In this document: one piece after another, positions 38,193 through 46,818 of the stretch
Layout of the letters: every line of letters begins with the position of its first letter
Position numbering within the stretch: the first letter of the stretch is position 1
Origin: Deltaproteobacteria bacterium
GTDB taxonomy: Bacteria; Myxococcota_A; Polyangia; Haliangiales; JADYYK01
Reading direction: 5' to 3'
Assembly (NCBI GenBank): GCA_020853705.1
Contig: JADYYK010000100.1
Coordinates: forward strand, 1-54,317
DNA: 54,317 nt
Position numbers and translations under genes: made by a program
Notes under the pieces: model-generated
Told to the model about the DNA's origin: nothing
What the model saw: only the letters and a program-made list of their open reading frames with translations
Database searches by the model: none

Positions 38193-38957
38193 TCAGGGCA
38201 GCTGGCAGTACTCGCCGTCGGCCACGAAGGGGGAGCTGCACTTGCCGCCGCGGCACTTGTCGCTGACGCACTGGCCGTCCGAGCTGCAGGTCTGGCCGGT
38301 GGTCAGCAGGGCGACGCACATGCCGGTCATGCAGCGCGCGCCGCGCAGACAGTCGCCCGTGCAGGGCTGACCCGGGCCGGGCAGCGCCACGCACTGCTGC
38401 GCCTGACAGGTGGCGCGGTATGGATCGCAGCTCACGCCGGTCGGGCACGCGGCGCCCGCTGGCTGCAGCACGGCCGCCACACACTTCAGGTTCACGCAGC
38501 TCGCGGTCGCCAGCGCGCCGCCGCTGACCGCAGGTTCGAGGCACGATGAATAGGTCTGGCAGGTGCCGCCGGGGGGGACGATGCCGTCCCAGGTGTCGCT
38601 GCAGAGATCGAGCAGGTCGCGTAGCTCGACGGGATCGATGGCGGCGCAGTCGGCCGTGGCGAGCAGCTGCAGGCAGCTGCCGGCGGCGCTCCCATTCCAT
38701 GCTGCCCCGTCGGCGCTGGCCTGCGTCCCGATGGTCGCCACGCGGTTCTGGGTGCCGGTCTGACAGCCGACCTTGTCGGTGCCACCCGACGCCAGACAGC
38801 AGCGTGACAGCAGGCCGCACCAGGCCTCCGCAAACTGGCCCGGGAAGCTCGCCGGCGTGGGCGTGACGCCGCTCCCGCCATCACCGCCGTCCCCGCTGCC
38901 GCCCCCACATCCCACCACGCCCAGCGCCACCAGCCCCAGCACCAGCCTCATCCGCAT
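38193..38957 (-). CDS. Cysteine-rich lipoprotein
   Basis: The 254-residue protein has the signal MRMRLVLGLVALGVVGC (Cys17) followed by a Gly/Asp-rich linker. It has about 24 Cys in two zones: SRCCLASGG...CQTG at the front and a C-terminal run (CVNLKCVAAV, CPTGVSCDPYRATC, GQPCTGDCLRGARC, CSSDGQCVSDKCRGGKC). The latter repeats the pattern of short cysteine modules found in myxobacterial surface lipoproteins. Two starts are possible (38957 and 38951). Function unknown. Confidence 0.75.
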   Translation of the reverse strand: MRMRLVLGLVALGVVGCGGGSGDGGDGGSGVTPTPASFPGQFAEAWCGLLSRCCLASGGTDKVGCQTGTQNRVATIGTQASADGAAWNGSAAGSCLQLLATADCAAIDPVELRDLLDLCSDTWDGIVPPGGTCQTYSSCLEPAVSGGALATASCVNLKCVAAVLQPAGAACPTGVSCDPYRATCQAQQCVALPGPGQPCTGDCLRGARCMTGMCVALLTTGQTCSSDGQCVSDKCRGGKCSSPFVADGEYCQLP

Positions 38958-39109
38958 TGCTCATCATCGCATCGCGCGCTGGCACCGTCGAGGTCGCGCA
39001 CGGCGAGCCAGGGCAGCGAGATCTCGCCGCGCTCTTGACGACGGGCAGATCCGGCGGGTGCGCAGGGTGGACCCTGGGTCGTCACCGTCTCTCACCCAAG
39101 GAGGAGTCG

Positions 39110-39580
39110 ATGAAGACAGCAGGGGGGATCATGCTCGCGGCGTACATCCTGTTCGGCTGTGTGCCCAAGCAGCAGGCTGCACCCGAGGCCGCAGGCCAGC
39201 AGAGCTCAGGCGTGGTCGCGGGCGGCCAGGGCGGAGGCGCGACCTGTGAGAGCGCGTGCGCCAAGCTGCGCCAGTGCGGCCTGGCCTCCGCGGACTGCGA
39301 GGAGGCGTGCTACCGCGAGGGCCAGACGCAGGACTTCCTGGCCAGCGTCGAGCGCTCGACCTGCGAACAGATCTCCGCCGCCAGCGGCGGGGGCGGCGGG
39401 GCTGGCGGTGGCGGTGGCGGTGGCGGTGGTTACCACGGCTCGGGAGCATCATGCGGCGGCAACCTCGGCGGCTGCTCGGGCATCGGCGACATCTGCTGCG
39501 CGCCGGGTGGCGGCGCCGCCGGCTACGGGCAGCAGGGCGTCTGCCAGCAGGCCTCGATCTGCAACATGCCGCGCCGCTGA
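39110..39580 (+). CDS. Gly/Cys-rich lipoprotein
   Basis: The 156-residue protein has the signal MKTAGGIMLAAYILFGC (Cys17), then a helical cysteine module (CESACAKLRQCGLASADCEEAC) and a glycine linker. It ends with a second cysteine zone (CGGNLGGCSGIGDICC, CQQASIC). AAGGAGGAG lies just upstream of the ATG, a strong ribosome site. It is one of several such proteins in this window. Function unknown. Confidence 0.75.
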   Translation: MKTAGGIMLAAYILFGCVPKQQAAPEAAGQQSSGVVAGGQGGGATCESACAKLRQCGLASADCEEACYREGQTQDFLASVERSTCEQISAASGGGGGAGGGGGGGGGYHGSGASCGGNLGGCSGIGDICCAPGGGAAGYGQQGVCQQASICNMPRR

Positions 39581-39720
39581 GCCCACTCCTCGGGAAGCGG
39601 TCGTCGTGGCAGAAGGCCTCGCCCCGCAGCGCCAGCCGCGCGCGGCGTCTTCTCGACCGCGGCGCGCCTCTGCTAGAATCGTGGCGTGCGGCCCCGGGGG
39701 GGCGCACAGGGGGGATCGTG

Positions 39721-40971
39721 ATGACGAAGCGTTGGAGCGTGGTCGCGGCGTGCGCCGTGATCGGGATGGGTGTGCGCGGCGCGCGGGCCGACTGGAGCGT
39801 GCTGCCGGCGCCGACGGTGCCGGACTATGTCGGTGGCACCGGCGGCGGCGTCGGTGGCTGTGACGACCTGCAGTTCCAGGGCGACAGCCTCGGGATGTTC
39901 GTCGCCGTCAACGGCGACCCGGCGGACATCACCAAGCTCATCACCGTGTTCTTGAAGACCACCACCGGCGGCAGCAGCTGGACCGGCGCGAAGATCGCGG
40001 CCTTCGGCAGCCATCAGACCCAGGACCGCGCTCAGCTCTCGTTCGCCAGCGCGAGCAACGGCTGGGTGGTGAGCAACCAGCGGGTGGCGTTCACCAGCGA
40101 CGGCGGCACCAGCTGGATGCTGGCGACGCTGCCCGCCGGGGCCTCCGCGGTCGACGTGGCCGCGCTGGGACCCACCACCGCGGTGGTCACCACGAGGACC
40201 GGCATCCTGCGCACCACCGATGGCCTGATGTTCACCTCGGTGTCGACCACTGCTTCGGGCCACGTGCTGTTCTTCGACAGCATGGTCGGCGTCACCGCGG
40301 AGGGGCAGCGCACGACCAACGGCGGCATGACCTGGACCACCAGCAGCTCGAGCGCGCCGGCCGTCGGCGTCACCGACTGGTCGCGGGCCAGCGCCACCGC
40401 CGCCTACGCGATCGGCAGCGGCAACAAGTGGTCGAGGACCACGGACGCCGGGGCGACCTGGTCGCCGGCGGTCGCGCTGACCGACTGCTCCGTCATGGGC
40501 GTCGCGTTCGTGGACGACATGCACGGCGTCATCGGCTGCAAGGGCACCATCCAGGGCAGCCCGACCGAGACTCGCTACAGCCTGTACACCAGCAACGGCG
40601 GCACCTCGTGGGTGCACGAGCCGTGGCCGGCAAACTGGCCCGCGCGGGGGATCGGGTCCGGGATCAACGGGGTGCGCTGCCTGGCGTTCCCGTCGACGAA
40701 CATCGCGTACGCGGGCTGGGACTACTACGAGAAGCAGCTCATCAAGCGCAGCGGCCCCAGCACGCCGGTGGTCGACGGCGGCACCATGACGGCCGACGCC
40801 GCGACCGCGGGCGACGGCGGCTCGTCCGGGCTCGACGGCGGCGGGGGTGGTGGCGGCGGGGGCGGCGGCGGCTGCGATGTCGGCGGCGGTCGGGGCGCCG
40901 CGGCGACCGGGGCCGGCCTGCTGCTGCTGGCGGCCCTGCTCGCGCTGCTCGCGCGCCGCTCGCGCGCCTGA
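39721..40971 (+). CDS. Ycf48/Hcf136-like beta-propeller with MYXO-CTERM-like tail
   Basis: The 416-residue protein has a Sec signal (VVAACAVIGMGVRGARA) and BNR-like blades with recurring T-x-D/N-G-G-x-x-W motifs (TSDGGTSWMLA, TTNGGMTWTT, TTDAGATWSPA, TSNGGTSWVHE), as in Ycf48-type propellers. A polyglycine linker leads to GGCDVGGGRGAAATGAG, LLLLAALLALLARRSRA: a Cys, a membrane helix and an Arg end. This is the MYXO-CTERM type of sorting tail, which directs cleavage and surface anchoring in myxobacteria. It therefore supports the taxonomic call and a cell-surface location. Confidence 0.85.
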   Translation: MTKRWSVVAACAVIGMGVRGARADWSVLPAPTVPDYVGGTGGGVGGCDDLQFQGDSLGMFVAVNGDPADITKLITVFLKTTTGGSSWTGAKIAAFGSHQTQDRAQLSFASASNGWVVSNQRVAFTSDGGTSWMLATLPAGASAVDVAALGPTTAVVTTRTGILRTTDGLMFTSVSTTASGHVLFFDSMVGVTAEGQRTTNGGMTWTTSSSSAPAVGVTDWSRASATAAYAIGSGNKWSRTTDAGATWSPAVALTDCSVMGVAFVDDMHGVIGCKGTIQGSPTETRYSLYTSNGGTSWVHEPWPANWPARGIGSGINGVRCLAFPSTNIAYAGWDYYEKQLIKRSGPSTPVVDGGTMTADAATAGDGGSSGLDGGGGGGGGGGGGCDVGGGRGAAATGAGLLLLAALLALLARRSRA

Positions 40972-41046
40972 ACACCGGGGCGGCCCGCCCGGCCGCACCA
41001 GCACTACCTGTAATGCCCGCGCGCGCCGGCCGTTGACTCTCAGGAC

Positions 41047-42189
41047 ATGCGGCGCTGGCTGGGAACGATCGCGGGCCTTTTCGGGCTCCTCTGCGCGGCG
41101 CGCGCCGGCGCCGAGCCTCAGCCTGGCCGCGTGCCCGAGGAGCTCTCGGCGGGCCACGTGGCGCTGGGCGAGCTGACCCTGCAGCTCGAGCTCGGGCGCT
41201 TCACCGTTGGCGGCATCAACGCCCTGCTCGCCGAGGCGCACCGGCGCTACCCCGACCCCGGGGCGCGCCTCTACTTCCTGGCCGAGCACTTCGTGGGCAC
41301 GCCGTTCCTGTTCGAGTCCCGGCTGCCGCTGCCCGAGCCGGGCACGCTGCGGGTGCGGCTCGCGAGCTTCGGCTGCACCGGGTTCGTGCTCACCATGCTG
41401 GCCCTGGCGCACGCGCACGACTTCGAGGAGCTGGCCTGGAACCTGCGCCTCATCCGCTACTGGGGCGAGGGCACCATCGACAGCGATCCCGAGCACGGCA
41501 GCATCCTCGACTTCGCCTACGACATCTTCGTGGACAGCGCCGCCGGCACACACCGCATGGTGCGCGACGTCACCACCGAGGTGGCCCCGCCCTCCGCGCT
41601 CGACTGGTTCAGCTCGCGCGTGACGCGGCGGCAGCGCACCGCCGAGTACGACCCCGAGCGGCGCTGGATCAACCCGCGCCTGCACGCCGGTGAGGCCGTC
41701 TCGGCGCAGCTCATCACCCGCGCCGGCATCCAGACCATGGACCGCTCGGCCATCCACTCCGGCGACATCCTCCTGTTCTCTCGCGTCGACCCCAGCAAGC
41801 CTCTCGGCGAGGAGCCGCTCATCGGCCACTGCGCGCTGGCCTTCAACCTGGGCGGCGAGATCTTCCTGCTCCACGCCACCCGTGACTACTACTGGCGCCC
41901 CGACGCCAGCGCCGAGACCCCGGCGCTGGGGACCGGGATCTTCGTGGCCGACGATCCCCGCCGCGAGCAGATCGGGGTCGGCTGGGCCACCGCTCCGGCC
42001 GACGACCTTGAAGGCAAGAAGCTCAAGGTGGGCAGCATCCCGCACTACGGCTACCAGCCCAGGCGGCTGCGCCCCCTGAAGGACTACATCAAGGCGACGC
42101 GCATCCGCGGCATCATGGTCCTGCGCCCGCTGGATCGCGCCGGCACCGGCTCCAGCACCGCGGTGCCCGCCGCCGGCGCCCCGGACTGA
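41047..42189 (+). CDS. DUF1460-like (NlpC/P60-type amidase fold) secreted protein
   Basis: The 380-residue protein has a signal peptide (TIAGLFGLLCAARAGA) and the DUF1460 pattern: RLASFGCTGFVLTMLALAHAHD, carrying a Cys of NlpC/P60 type, then SGDILLFSRVDPSK and LIGHCALAFNLGGEIFLLHA, which supply the His. The C-terminal RIRGIMVLRPL is also typical. Related proteins are cysteine peptidases or amidases that act on peptidoglycan. The ATG at 41047 precedes a complete signal peptide. Confidence 0.78.
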   Translation: MRRWLGTIAGLFGLLCAARAGAEPQPGRVPEELSAGHVALGELTLQLELGRFTVGGINALLAEAHRRYPDPGARLYFLAEHFVGTPFLFESRLPLPEPGTLRVRLASFGCTGFVLTMLALAHAHDFEELAWNLRLIRYWGEGTIDSDPEHGSILDFAYDIFVDSAAGTHRMVRDVTTEVAPPSALDWFSSRVTRRQRTAEYDPERRWINPRLHAGEAVSAQLITRAGIQTMDRSAIHSGDILLFSRVDPSKPLGEEPLIGHCALAFNLGGEIFLLHATRDYYWRPDASAETPALGTGIFVADDPRREQIGVGWATAPADDLEGKKLKVGSIPHYGYQPRRLRPLKDYIKATRIRGIMVLRPLDRAGTGSSTAVPAAGAPD

Positions 42190-42192
42190 CGC

Positions 42193-43038
42193 TCACAGGC
42201 GCGGCAGCGCGACCGGGTGGTCGTACAGGTCGCCCCACACCTCGCCGACCTCGGCCAGCCGGGCGGCCAGGTTGCGCAGCGTGAAGCTCCGCGGGCTCAC
42301 TGCGCCGCTCGCGATCTCGTCCCAGCGGCACGGCGCCGACACCGGCGCGCCTGCGCGCGGACGCACCGCATAGGGCGCCGCGAAGGTGGCGCTGTAGCCG
42401 TTGCGACCGGTGTCGACATAGATCCGACCGCCGCGCTCGGCCTTGCTGAACTCCTGCGTCAGCTCGGCCGGTCGCCGCCGCACCAGCTCGGCGCCCACGC
42501 GATGTGCGAACCCGGCGACCGCCTCCACGTCGGCGCTGCCATCGAGCGGCACCACGATGTGGAACCCCTTCGAGCCCGTGGTCTTGACCCAGCTCGGCAG
42601 GCCGAGCTCCGCCAGCAGGTCGCGCACCGCCAGCGCCGCCGCGCGCACCGCCGCCGGCTGGTCGCGCGGCGGATCGAGATCGAGCACGCACAGGTCGGGA
42701 TGCTCGAGGTCGGGCACGCGCCGGTTCCACACATGCGGCGTGATGCAGTTCTGGTTGGCCATCCACTCCAGCGCGCGCGCGTCGTTGATCAGCGGGTGGT
42801 GCACGGTGCCGCCCTGCTTGGGCACCTCGACGCGCTCCAGCCAGGCCGGGAACCCCTTCGACACGTCCTTCTGGATGAAGCCCTTCTTGTCGATCCCCGA
42901 TGGGAAGCGCTCCATGGTCAGCGGCCGCATGCGGAGGTGCGGCAGCAGGCTCGGCGCCACCAGCTGGTAGTACTCGGCCAGCTCGCGCTTGGTGATGCCG
43001 TCAGCCGGGAACAGCACCTTGTCGGGGCTGCTGATCAT
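42193..43038 (-). CDS. LigD-type polymerase/primase domain protein
   Basis: The 281-residue protein is a stand-alone LigD polymerase domain (archaeo-eukaryotic primase fold): KVLFPADGITKRELAEYY, GFIQKDVSKGFPAWLERVEV, DLCVLDLDPP (catalytic Asp-x-Asp, 120-122) and KTTGSKGFHIVVPL (nucleotide-binding). In bacterial non-homologous end joining this activity fills gaps at broken ends. The ATG overlaps the stop of the ligase gene by four bases. A nuclease domain and a Ku gene are absent from this window. Confidence 0.92.
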   Translation of the reverse strand: MISSPDKVLFPADGITKRELAEYYQLVAPSLLPHLRMRPLTMERFPSGIDKKGFIQKDVSKGFPAWLERVEVPKQGGTVHHPLINDARALEWMANQNCITPHVWNRRVPDLEHPDLCVLDLDPPRDQPAAVRAAALAVRDLLAELGLPSWVKTTGSKGFHIVVPLDGSADVEAVAGFAHRVGAELVRRRPAELTQEFSKAERGGRIYVDTGRNGYSATFAAPYAVRPRAGAPVSAPCRWDEIASGAVSPRSFTLRNLAARLAEVGEVWGDLYDHPVALPRL

Positions 43039-43856
43039 CCCTGGGCCACGCCGAGCAGCCGTGGGTGGCGCAGCTTGCCGTGGTCGGTCCACTCCAGGAA
43101 CCCGACCTGCACCAGGATCTCGGGCCGCACCCAGTGCACCCGCGCGCGCGGCAGGCCGACCCCGCGCGTGAACGGCGCCTCTGCCACCTCGATGGCGTCC
43201 AGCCGCCGCCGCAGCTCGAGCAGCATCGCGCGATCCAGCCCGGTCCCGACCTTGCCCGCGAACAGCAGCTCGGCGCCCTCGAAGTGCCCCACCAGCAGCG
43301 CCCCCAGCCCGACGCGCGTGCCCTGCGGCTCGGTGAAGCCGCCGACCACGAACTGCTTGTCGACCTCGCACTTCATCTTCAGCCAGTGCTTCGAGCGCCG
43401 GTGCTCGTAGGGCGACCCGCGCCGCTTCGCGATCACGCCCTCCCAGCCCTCCGCGCGCGCGCGCTGCCACGGCTCCGGCTCCTCCAGGTTCGCCACCCGC
43501 AGCAGCGGCGCCTCGAGCGGCAGCTTGTCGAGCTCCGCCTGCCGCGCCTCGACCGGCAGCGCCCGCAGATCGCGCCCATCCAGCCACATCACGTCGAACA
43601 CATGGTAGGCGGACCGATCCCACTCGACCTCGCCATCGAGGATGGCCTCGCGCACCGGCAGCCGCGCCACCGCCGCCGCGATCTCCGGCAACTCCTGCGG
43701 CAGGTGCGTCCGCGAATACAGCTTCACCGCGTCGCCCTGCCTGAACGCCAGCAGCCGGATGCCATCGAGCTTGCGCTGGAACAGCCACTCCGGCCCCGCG
43801 AACCGCTCATACGTCAGCGTCGCCGCCATCGGCACCAGCCACTCCGGGAAGCTCAC
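43035..43856 (-). CDS. ATP-dependent DNA ligase, LigD-type ligase domain
   Basis: The 273-residue protein has the adenylation motif RKLDGIRLLAF (Lys29), LDGEVEWD, VFDVMWLDG, GWEGVIAKRRGSPYEHRRS and KHWLKMKCEVDKQFVVGG, followed by a short OB-fold (GLGALLVGHFE). It joins nicks using ATP. The start is the GTG at 43856, whose GTGA overlaps the stop of mqo; an internal ATG (43829) would also keep the active site. The pairing with the polymerase gene makes a split LigD. Confidence 0.9.
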   Translation of the reverse strand: MSFPEWLVPMAATLTYERFAGPEWLFQRKLDGIRLLAFRQGDAVKLYSRTHLPQELPEIAAAVARLPVREAILDGEVEWDRSAYHVFDVMWLDGRDLRALPVEARQAELDKLPLEAPLLRVANLEEPEPWQRARAEGWEGVIAKRRGSPYEHRRSKHWLKMKCEVDKQFVVGGFTEPQGTRVGLGALLVGHFEGAELLFAGKVGTGLDRAMLLELRRRLDAIEVAEAPFTRGVGLPRARVHWVRPEILVQVGFLEWTDHGKLRHPRLLGVAQG

Positions 43857-45268
43857 GATGCCCCGAGTGACGGGATCCACGCCCGCAGACGACTCTGCCA
43901 GTCGCTCGAGCGCCACTTCTCGGGGAAGCAGCGCGCGATCAGCTCGAGCATGATCGACACCGCGGTCGACGCGCCCGGCGAGGCGCCCAGCAGCGCGGCC
44001 AGGGTGCCGTCGGCGCTGGTGACCACCTCGGTGCCGAACTTCAGCTCGCCGCCGCCGTGGCCATCGCTCTTGATGATCTGCACGCGCAGCCCCGCGATCT
44101 GCAGCTCCCAGTCGTCGCCGCGCGCCGACGGACAGTAGCGCCGCAAGAGCTCCACGCGCTCCTCGTCACTCAGCAGCGCCTGGCCGACCAGGTACCGCGT
44201 GAGGCCCACGTTGTCGATGCCGGCGGACAGCAGCGGCCGGAGGTTGTGAATGCCGATCGAGCCCAGCAGATCCAGCCACGAGCCTTGCTTGAGGAACCTG
44301 GTCGTGAATCCGGCGTAGGGCCCGAACAGCAGCTCGCGCCGCCCGTCGATCCAGCGCGTGTCGAGGTGGGGCACCGACATCGGCGGCGCCCCCACCGCCG
44401 CCTTGCCATACACCTTGGCGTGGTGGCGCTCGATGACGTCGCGATTCTTGCAGCGCAGCCACTGGCCGCTGACCGGGAAGGCCCCATAGCCGCGCGCCTC
44501 GGGGATGCCGCTCTGCTCGAGCAGCTTCAGCGAGTACCCGCCGGCGCCGATGAACACGAACTTGGCGTGGACGGTGCGCTCGTCGCCGCTGTCGAGCTCC
44601 TTGATGTCGAGCAGCCAGCCGTCGTCGGCCCGCCGCAGGTCCCGCACCTCGCGACCCAGCCGGATCCCGAAGCCCGCCACGTCGTCGATCCAGTCGATCA
44701 GCGACCGCGTCAGCGCGCCGAAATTCACGTCGGTGCCGCGCCTGACCCGCGTCGCGGCGACGGCCTCGTCGCCCGCCCGCCCATCCATGACGAGCGGGAT
44801 CCACTCGGCGATCTGGCCGCGATCCTCGGTGTACTCGAGGTCATGGAACAGCGGCGATCGCGCCAGCGTCTGGGCGCGTGCGCGCAGGTAGGGCACGTCG
44901 TTGCCGGTGACGAACGAGATGTGCGGCATCTCGCGCAGGAAGCTGCTCTCGGCAGGCAGGTCACCCGCCGCGACCAGCGACCGCCACAGCTCCCGGCTGT
45001 GCTGGAACTGCGCGGCGATGTGCAGCGCCTTGCTGCAGTCGATGCTGCCGTCGGCCCGCTCCGGCGTGTAGTTGAGCTCGCAGAACCCCGAGTGCCCGGT
45101 GCCCGCGTTGTTCCAGGCGTCCGAGCTCTCGGCCGCGGCACGCTCGAGCCGCTCGTACGCGATCATGCGCAGCCCGCCATCGAGCTTGCGCAGCAGCGTC
45201 GCCAGCGTCGCGCTCATGACGCCAGCGCCGATCAGCGCGACATCGATATGTGCGTCGGCGGTGGCCAT
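43853..45268 (-). CDS. mqo: Malate:quinone oxidoreductase
   Basis: The 471-residue flavoprotein oxidises malate to oxaloacetate and passes electrons to quinone at the membrane. It has the FAD motif DVALIGAGVMSATLATLL, then the family hallmarks AWNNAGTGHSGFCELNYTP, RGTDVNFGALT, FGPYAGFTTRFLKQGSWLD and GASPGASTAV. It is slightly shorter than many Mqo but complete at both ends. The ATG at 45268 begins two residues before the FAD strand. It is the first gene of a three-gene unit with the two LigD-type genes. Confidence 0.95.
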   Translation of the reverse strand: MATADAHIDVALIGAGVMSATLATLLRKLDGGLRMIAYERLERAAAESSDAWNNAGTGHSGFCELNYTPERADGSIDCSKALHIAAQFQHSRELWRSLVAAGDLPAESSFLREMPHISFVTGNDVPYLRARAQTLARSPLFHDLEYTEDRGQIAEWIPLVMDGRAGDEAVAATRVRRGTDVNFGALTRSLIDWIDDVAGFGIRLGREVRDLRRADDGWLLDIKELDSGDERTVHAKFVFIGAGGYSLKLLEQSGIPEARGYGAFPVSGQWLRCKNRDVIERHHAKVYGKAAVGAPPMSVPHLDTRWIDGRRELLFGPYAGFTTRFLKQGSWLDLLGSIGIHNLRPLLSAGIDNVGLTRYLVGQALLSDEERVELLRRYCPSARGDDWELQIAGLRVQIIKSDGHGGGELKFGTEVVTSADGTLAALLGASPGASTAVSIMLELIARCFPEKWRSSDWQSRLRAWIPSLGAS

Positions 45269-45340
45269 CGGAGGGCAGGGGAGTGCTCTGGCGCGTGCTG
45301 CGTGCTGGAGCTGCGCCCCGATTCTAGCCGAGGCCGCGCG

Positions 45341-46096
45341 TCAGGGCGCTGTGAACGTGCTGATCGCGCTGGTGACGTAGAGGAAGTAGCTCGCCGCGGC
45401 CGGGTCGCTGGACGCGCAGGGAGGCCTCGGGCCGTCGCTGAAGGTGGGATAGGTCCCGGCGTTCAGACAGGCGAGCCCGGCCCAGCGCGTCTGGCTGCCC
45501 GTGCCGGAGAAGTGCGCGGCCTCGACCTCGGGCGTGGCGTAGGTGCCGGCGACACGCCCAGGTGGCGGGACCTTGTTGCACCAGTCGGCATCCGCGCCAT
45601 TGCGCGTCCAGCACGTCTTCTGTGTCGCGCCCGGAGGCGCCAGGCAGTACTCGAAGTGGCCGGTCGCCAGCGGCACCAGCGCGCCGGTGGCGCAGTCGGC
45701 GGAGGTGACGCAGGCCTTCTGGCCATGGATGTCGGCGACCAGACAGGTGCCGAAGGCCCGCATCCCCGCGCCCTGCGCAGGGAACGATGCGCTCACCGTC
45801 GAGCCGGCCGCGGCATTGCCCGGGTCCCGCCGCGTGAACACCGGCGCCGCGACCGCGATCTGCCAGCCATCGAGCGAGGCTGGCGTGGCCGCGTCAACGG
45901 CAAGGGCTGCAGCGTCGACCGCTGCGTCGAGGGCAGGCGTGGTCGCATCGACCGCGGCATCGACGACCAGCTGGGTGTCGTCGTCGTCGCCGCAGCCCGC
46001 GACCAGGGCCAGGCACAGCACACCCGCACACCAGCCGGGCCAGCCGCGCAGCCTGGCGCCGCGCGGCGCCGTCAGATCACGCTTCACAATGGCCAT
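45341..46096 (-). CDS. Lipoprotein next to a TetR regulator
   Basis: The 251-residue protein has the signal GWCAGVLCLALVAGC (lipobox Cys about residue 32) preceded by a basic stretch. An Asp/Ala-rich linker with VDAAVDA repeats follows. The globular domain has six Cys (FGTCLVADIHGQKACVTSADC, LAPPGATQKTCW, WCNKV, PPCASS). The start is the ATG at 46096; an upstream ATG at 46128 lies inside the operator dyad. It is divergent from tetR across that dyad and so is the likely target of the repressor. Function unknown. Confidence 0.75.
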   Translation of the reverse strand: MAIVKRDLTAPRGARLRGWPGWCAGVLCLALVAGCGDDDDTQLVVDAAVDATTPALDAAVDAAALAVDAATPASLDGWQIAVAAPVFTRRDPGNAAAGSTVSASFPAQGAGMRAFGTCLVADIHGQKACVTSADCATGALVPLATGHFEYCLAPPGATQKTCWTRNGADADWCNKVPPPGRVAGTYATPEVEAAHFSGTGSQTRWAGLACLNAGTYPTFSDGPRPPCASSDPAAASYFLYVTSAISTFTAP

Positions 46097-46110
46097 TTCG
46101 TCGTCGTCTC

Positions 46111-46136
46111 CGTAATGGCACTCCAGTGCCATTACG
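46111..46136. promoter_or_regulatory. TetR operator, 12-bp arms
   Basis: CGTAATGGCACT and AGTGCCATTACG form a perfect inverted repeat with a two-base CC centre, between the lipoprotein start (46096) and the TetR start (46158). Length, symmetry and location are those of a TetR-family operator. Confidence 0.75.
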
Positions 46137-46157
46137 AAATAGACTACGCTGCGCCTC

Positions 46158-46817
46158 GTGGGAACGTCAAGAGCTCGTCCCTCGCAGCGACAGCGCACGC
46201 GCGCCAGCTTGCTGGCGGCCGCAGCCCGCCTGATCGCGGAGGGACGCACGCCGACGACGACCGAGGTGGCCGACGCGGCCGAGGTCTCGCGCCGGACCGC
46301 GTACCGCTACTTCCCGACCCAGGAGCAGCTCCTGGTCGAGTCATCGCTGGAGGGACTGCGCCCCAGGGTCGAGGCCGCGATGGAGTCGGTGCACGCGACG
46401 CCTGCCGCCGCAGGACAGGACGATGTCGCCTGGGCCCTGGCCCGCCTCGACGCCACCGTCCTGGTGATGCACGGCCTGGTGCTGGAGCACGAGGGCCTCC
46501 TGCGCACCATCCAGCGCCTGACCGCTGGCGGCGCCACCACTCCAGGCGTCCGCCCTCGTGGCTCTCGTCGCGTCGACTGGCTGACGGCCGCCGTCGACCC
46601 CGTGCGCAAGCGGCTGGGCCCTCGCCGCTTCGCCCGCCTGGTCTCGGCCCTGTGCTCCTGCGTCGGCTTCGACTCCCTCTTCGTCCTGCGCGACATCCGC
46701 GGCGTGTCCCCCACCGAGGCCCTGCGCATCACGCAATGGATGGCCGCGGCGATGCTGCACGCCATGGTGGCCGAGGCCTCGACGTCGTCGCCAGGTCAGA
46801 CCCGTCAGTCCCGGTGA
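46158..46817 (+). CDS. TetR-family transcriptional regulator
   Basis: The 219-residue protein has a TetR N-terminal helix-turn-helix: TRASLLAAAARLIAEGRTPTTTEVADAAEVSRRTAYRYFPTQEQLL-like sequence (residues 14-60), followed by a helical ligand domain. It starts at the GTG 46158 (no ATG is near). It is divergent from the lipoprotein gene and the perfect operator lies in between, so autorepression and control of the lipoprotein are likely. The ligand is unknown. Confidence 0.88.
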   Translation: MGTSRARPSQRQRTRASLLAAAARLIAEGRTPTTTEVADAAEVSRRTAYRYFPTQEQLLVESSLEGLRPRVEAAMESVHATPAAAGQDDVAWALARLDATVLVMHGLVLEHEGLLRTIQRLTAGGATTPGVRPRGSRRVDWLTAAVDPVRKRLGPRRFARLVSALCSCVGFDSLFVLRDIRGVSPTEALRITQWMAAAMLHAMVAEASTSSPGQTRQSR

Positions 46818-46818
46818 G

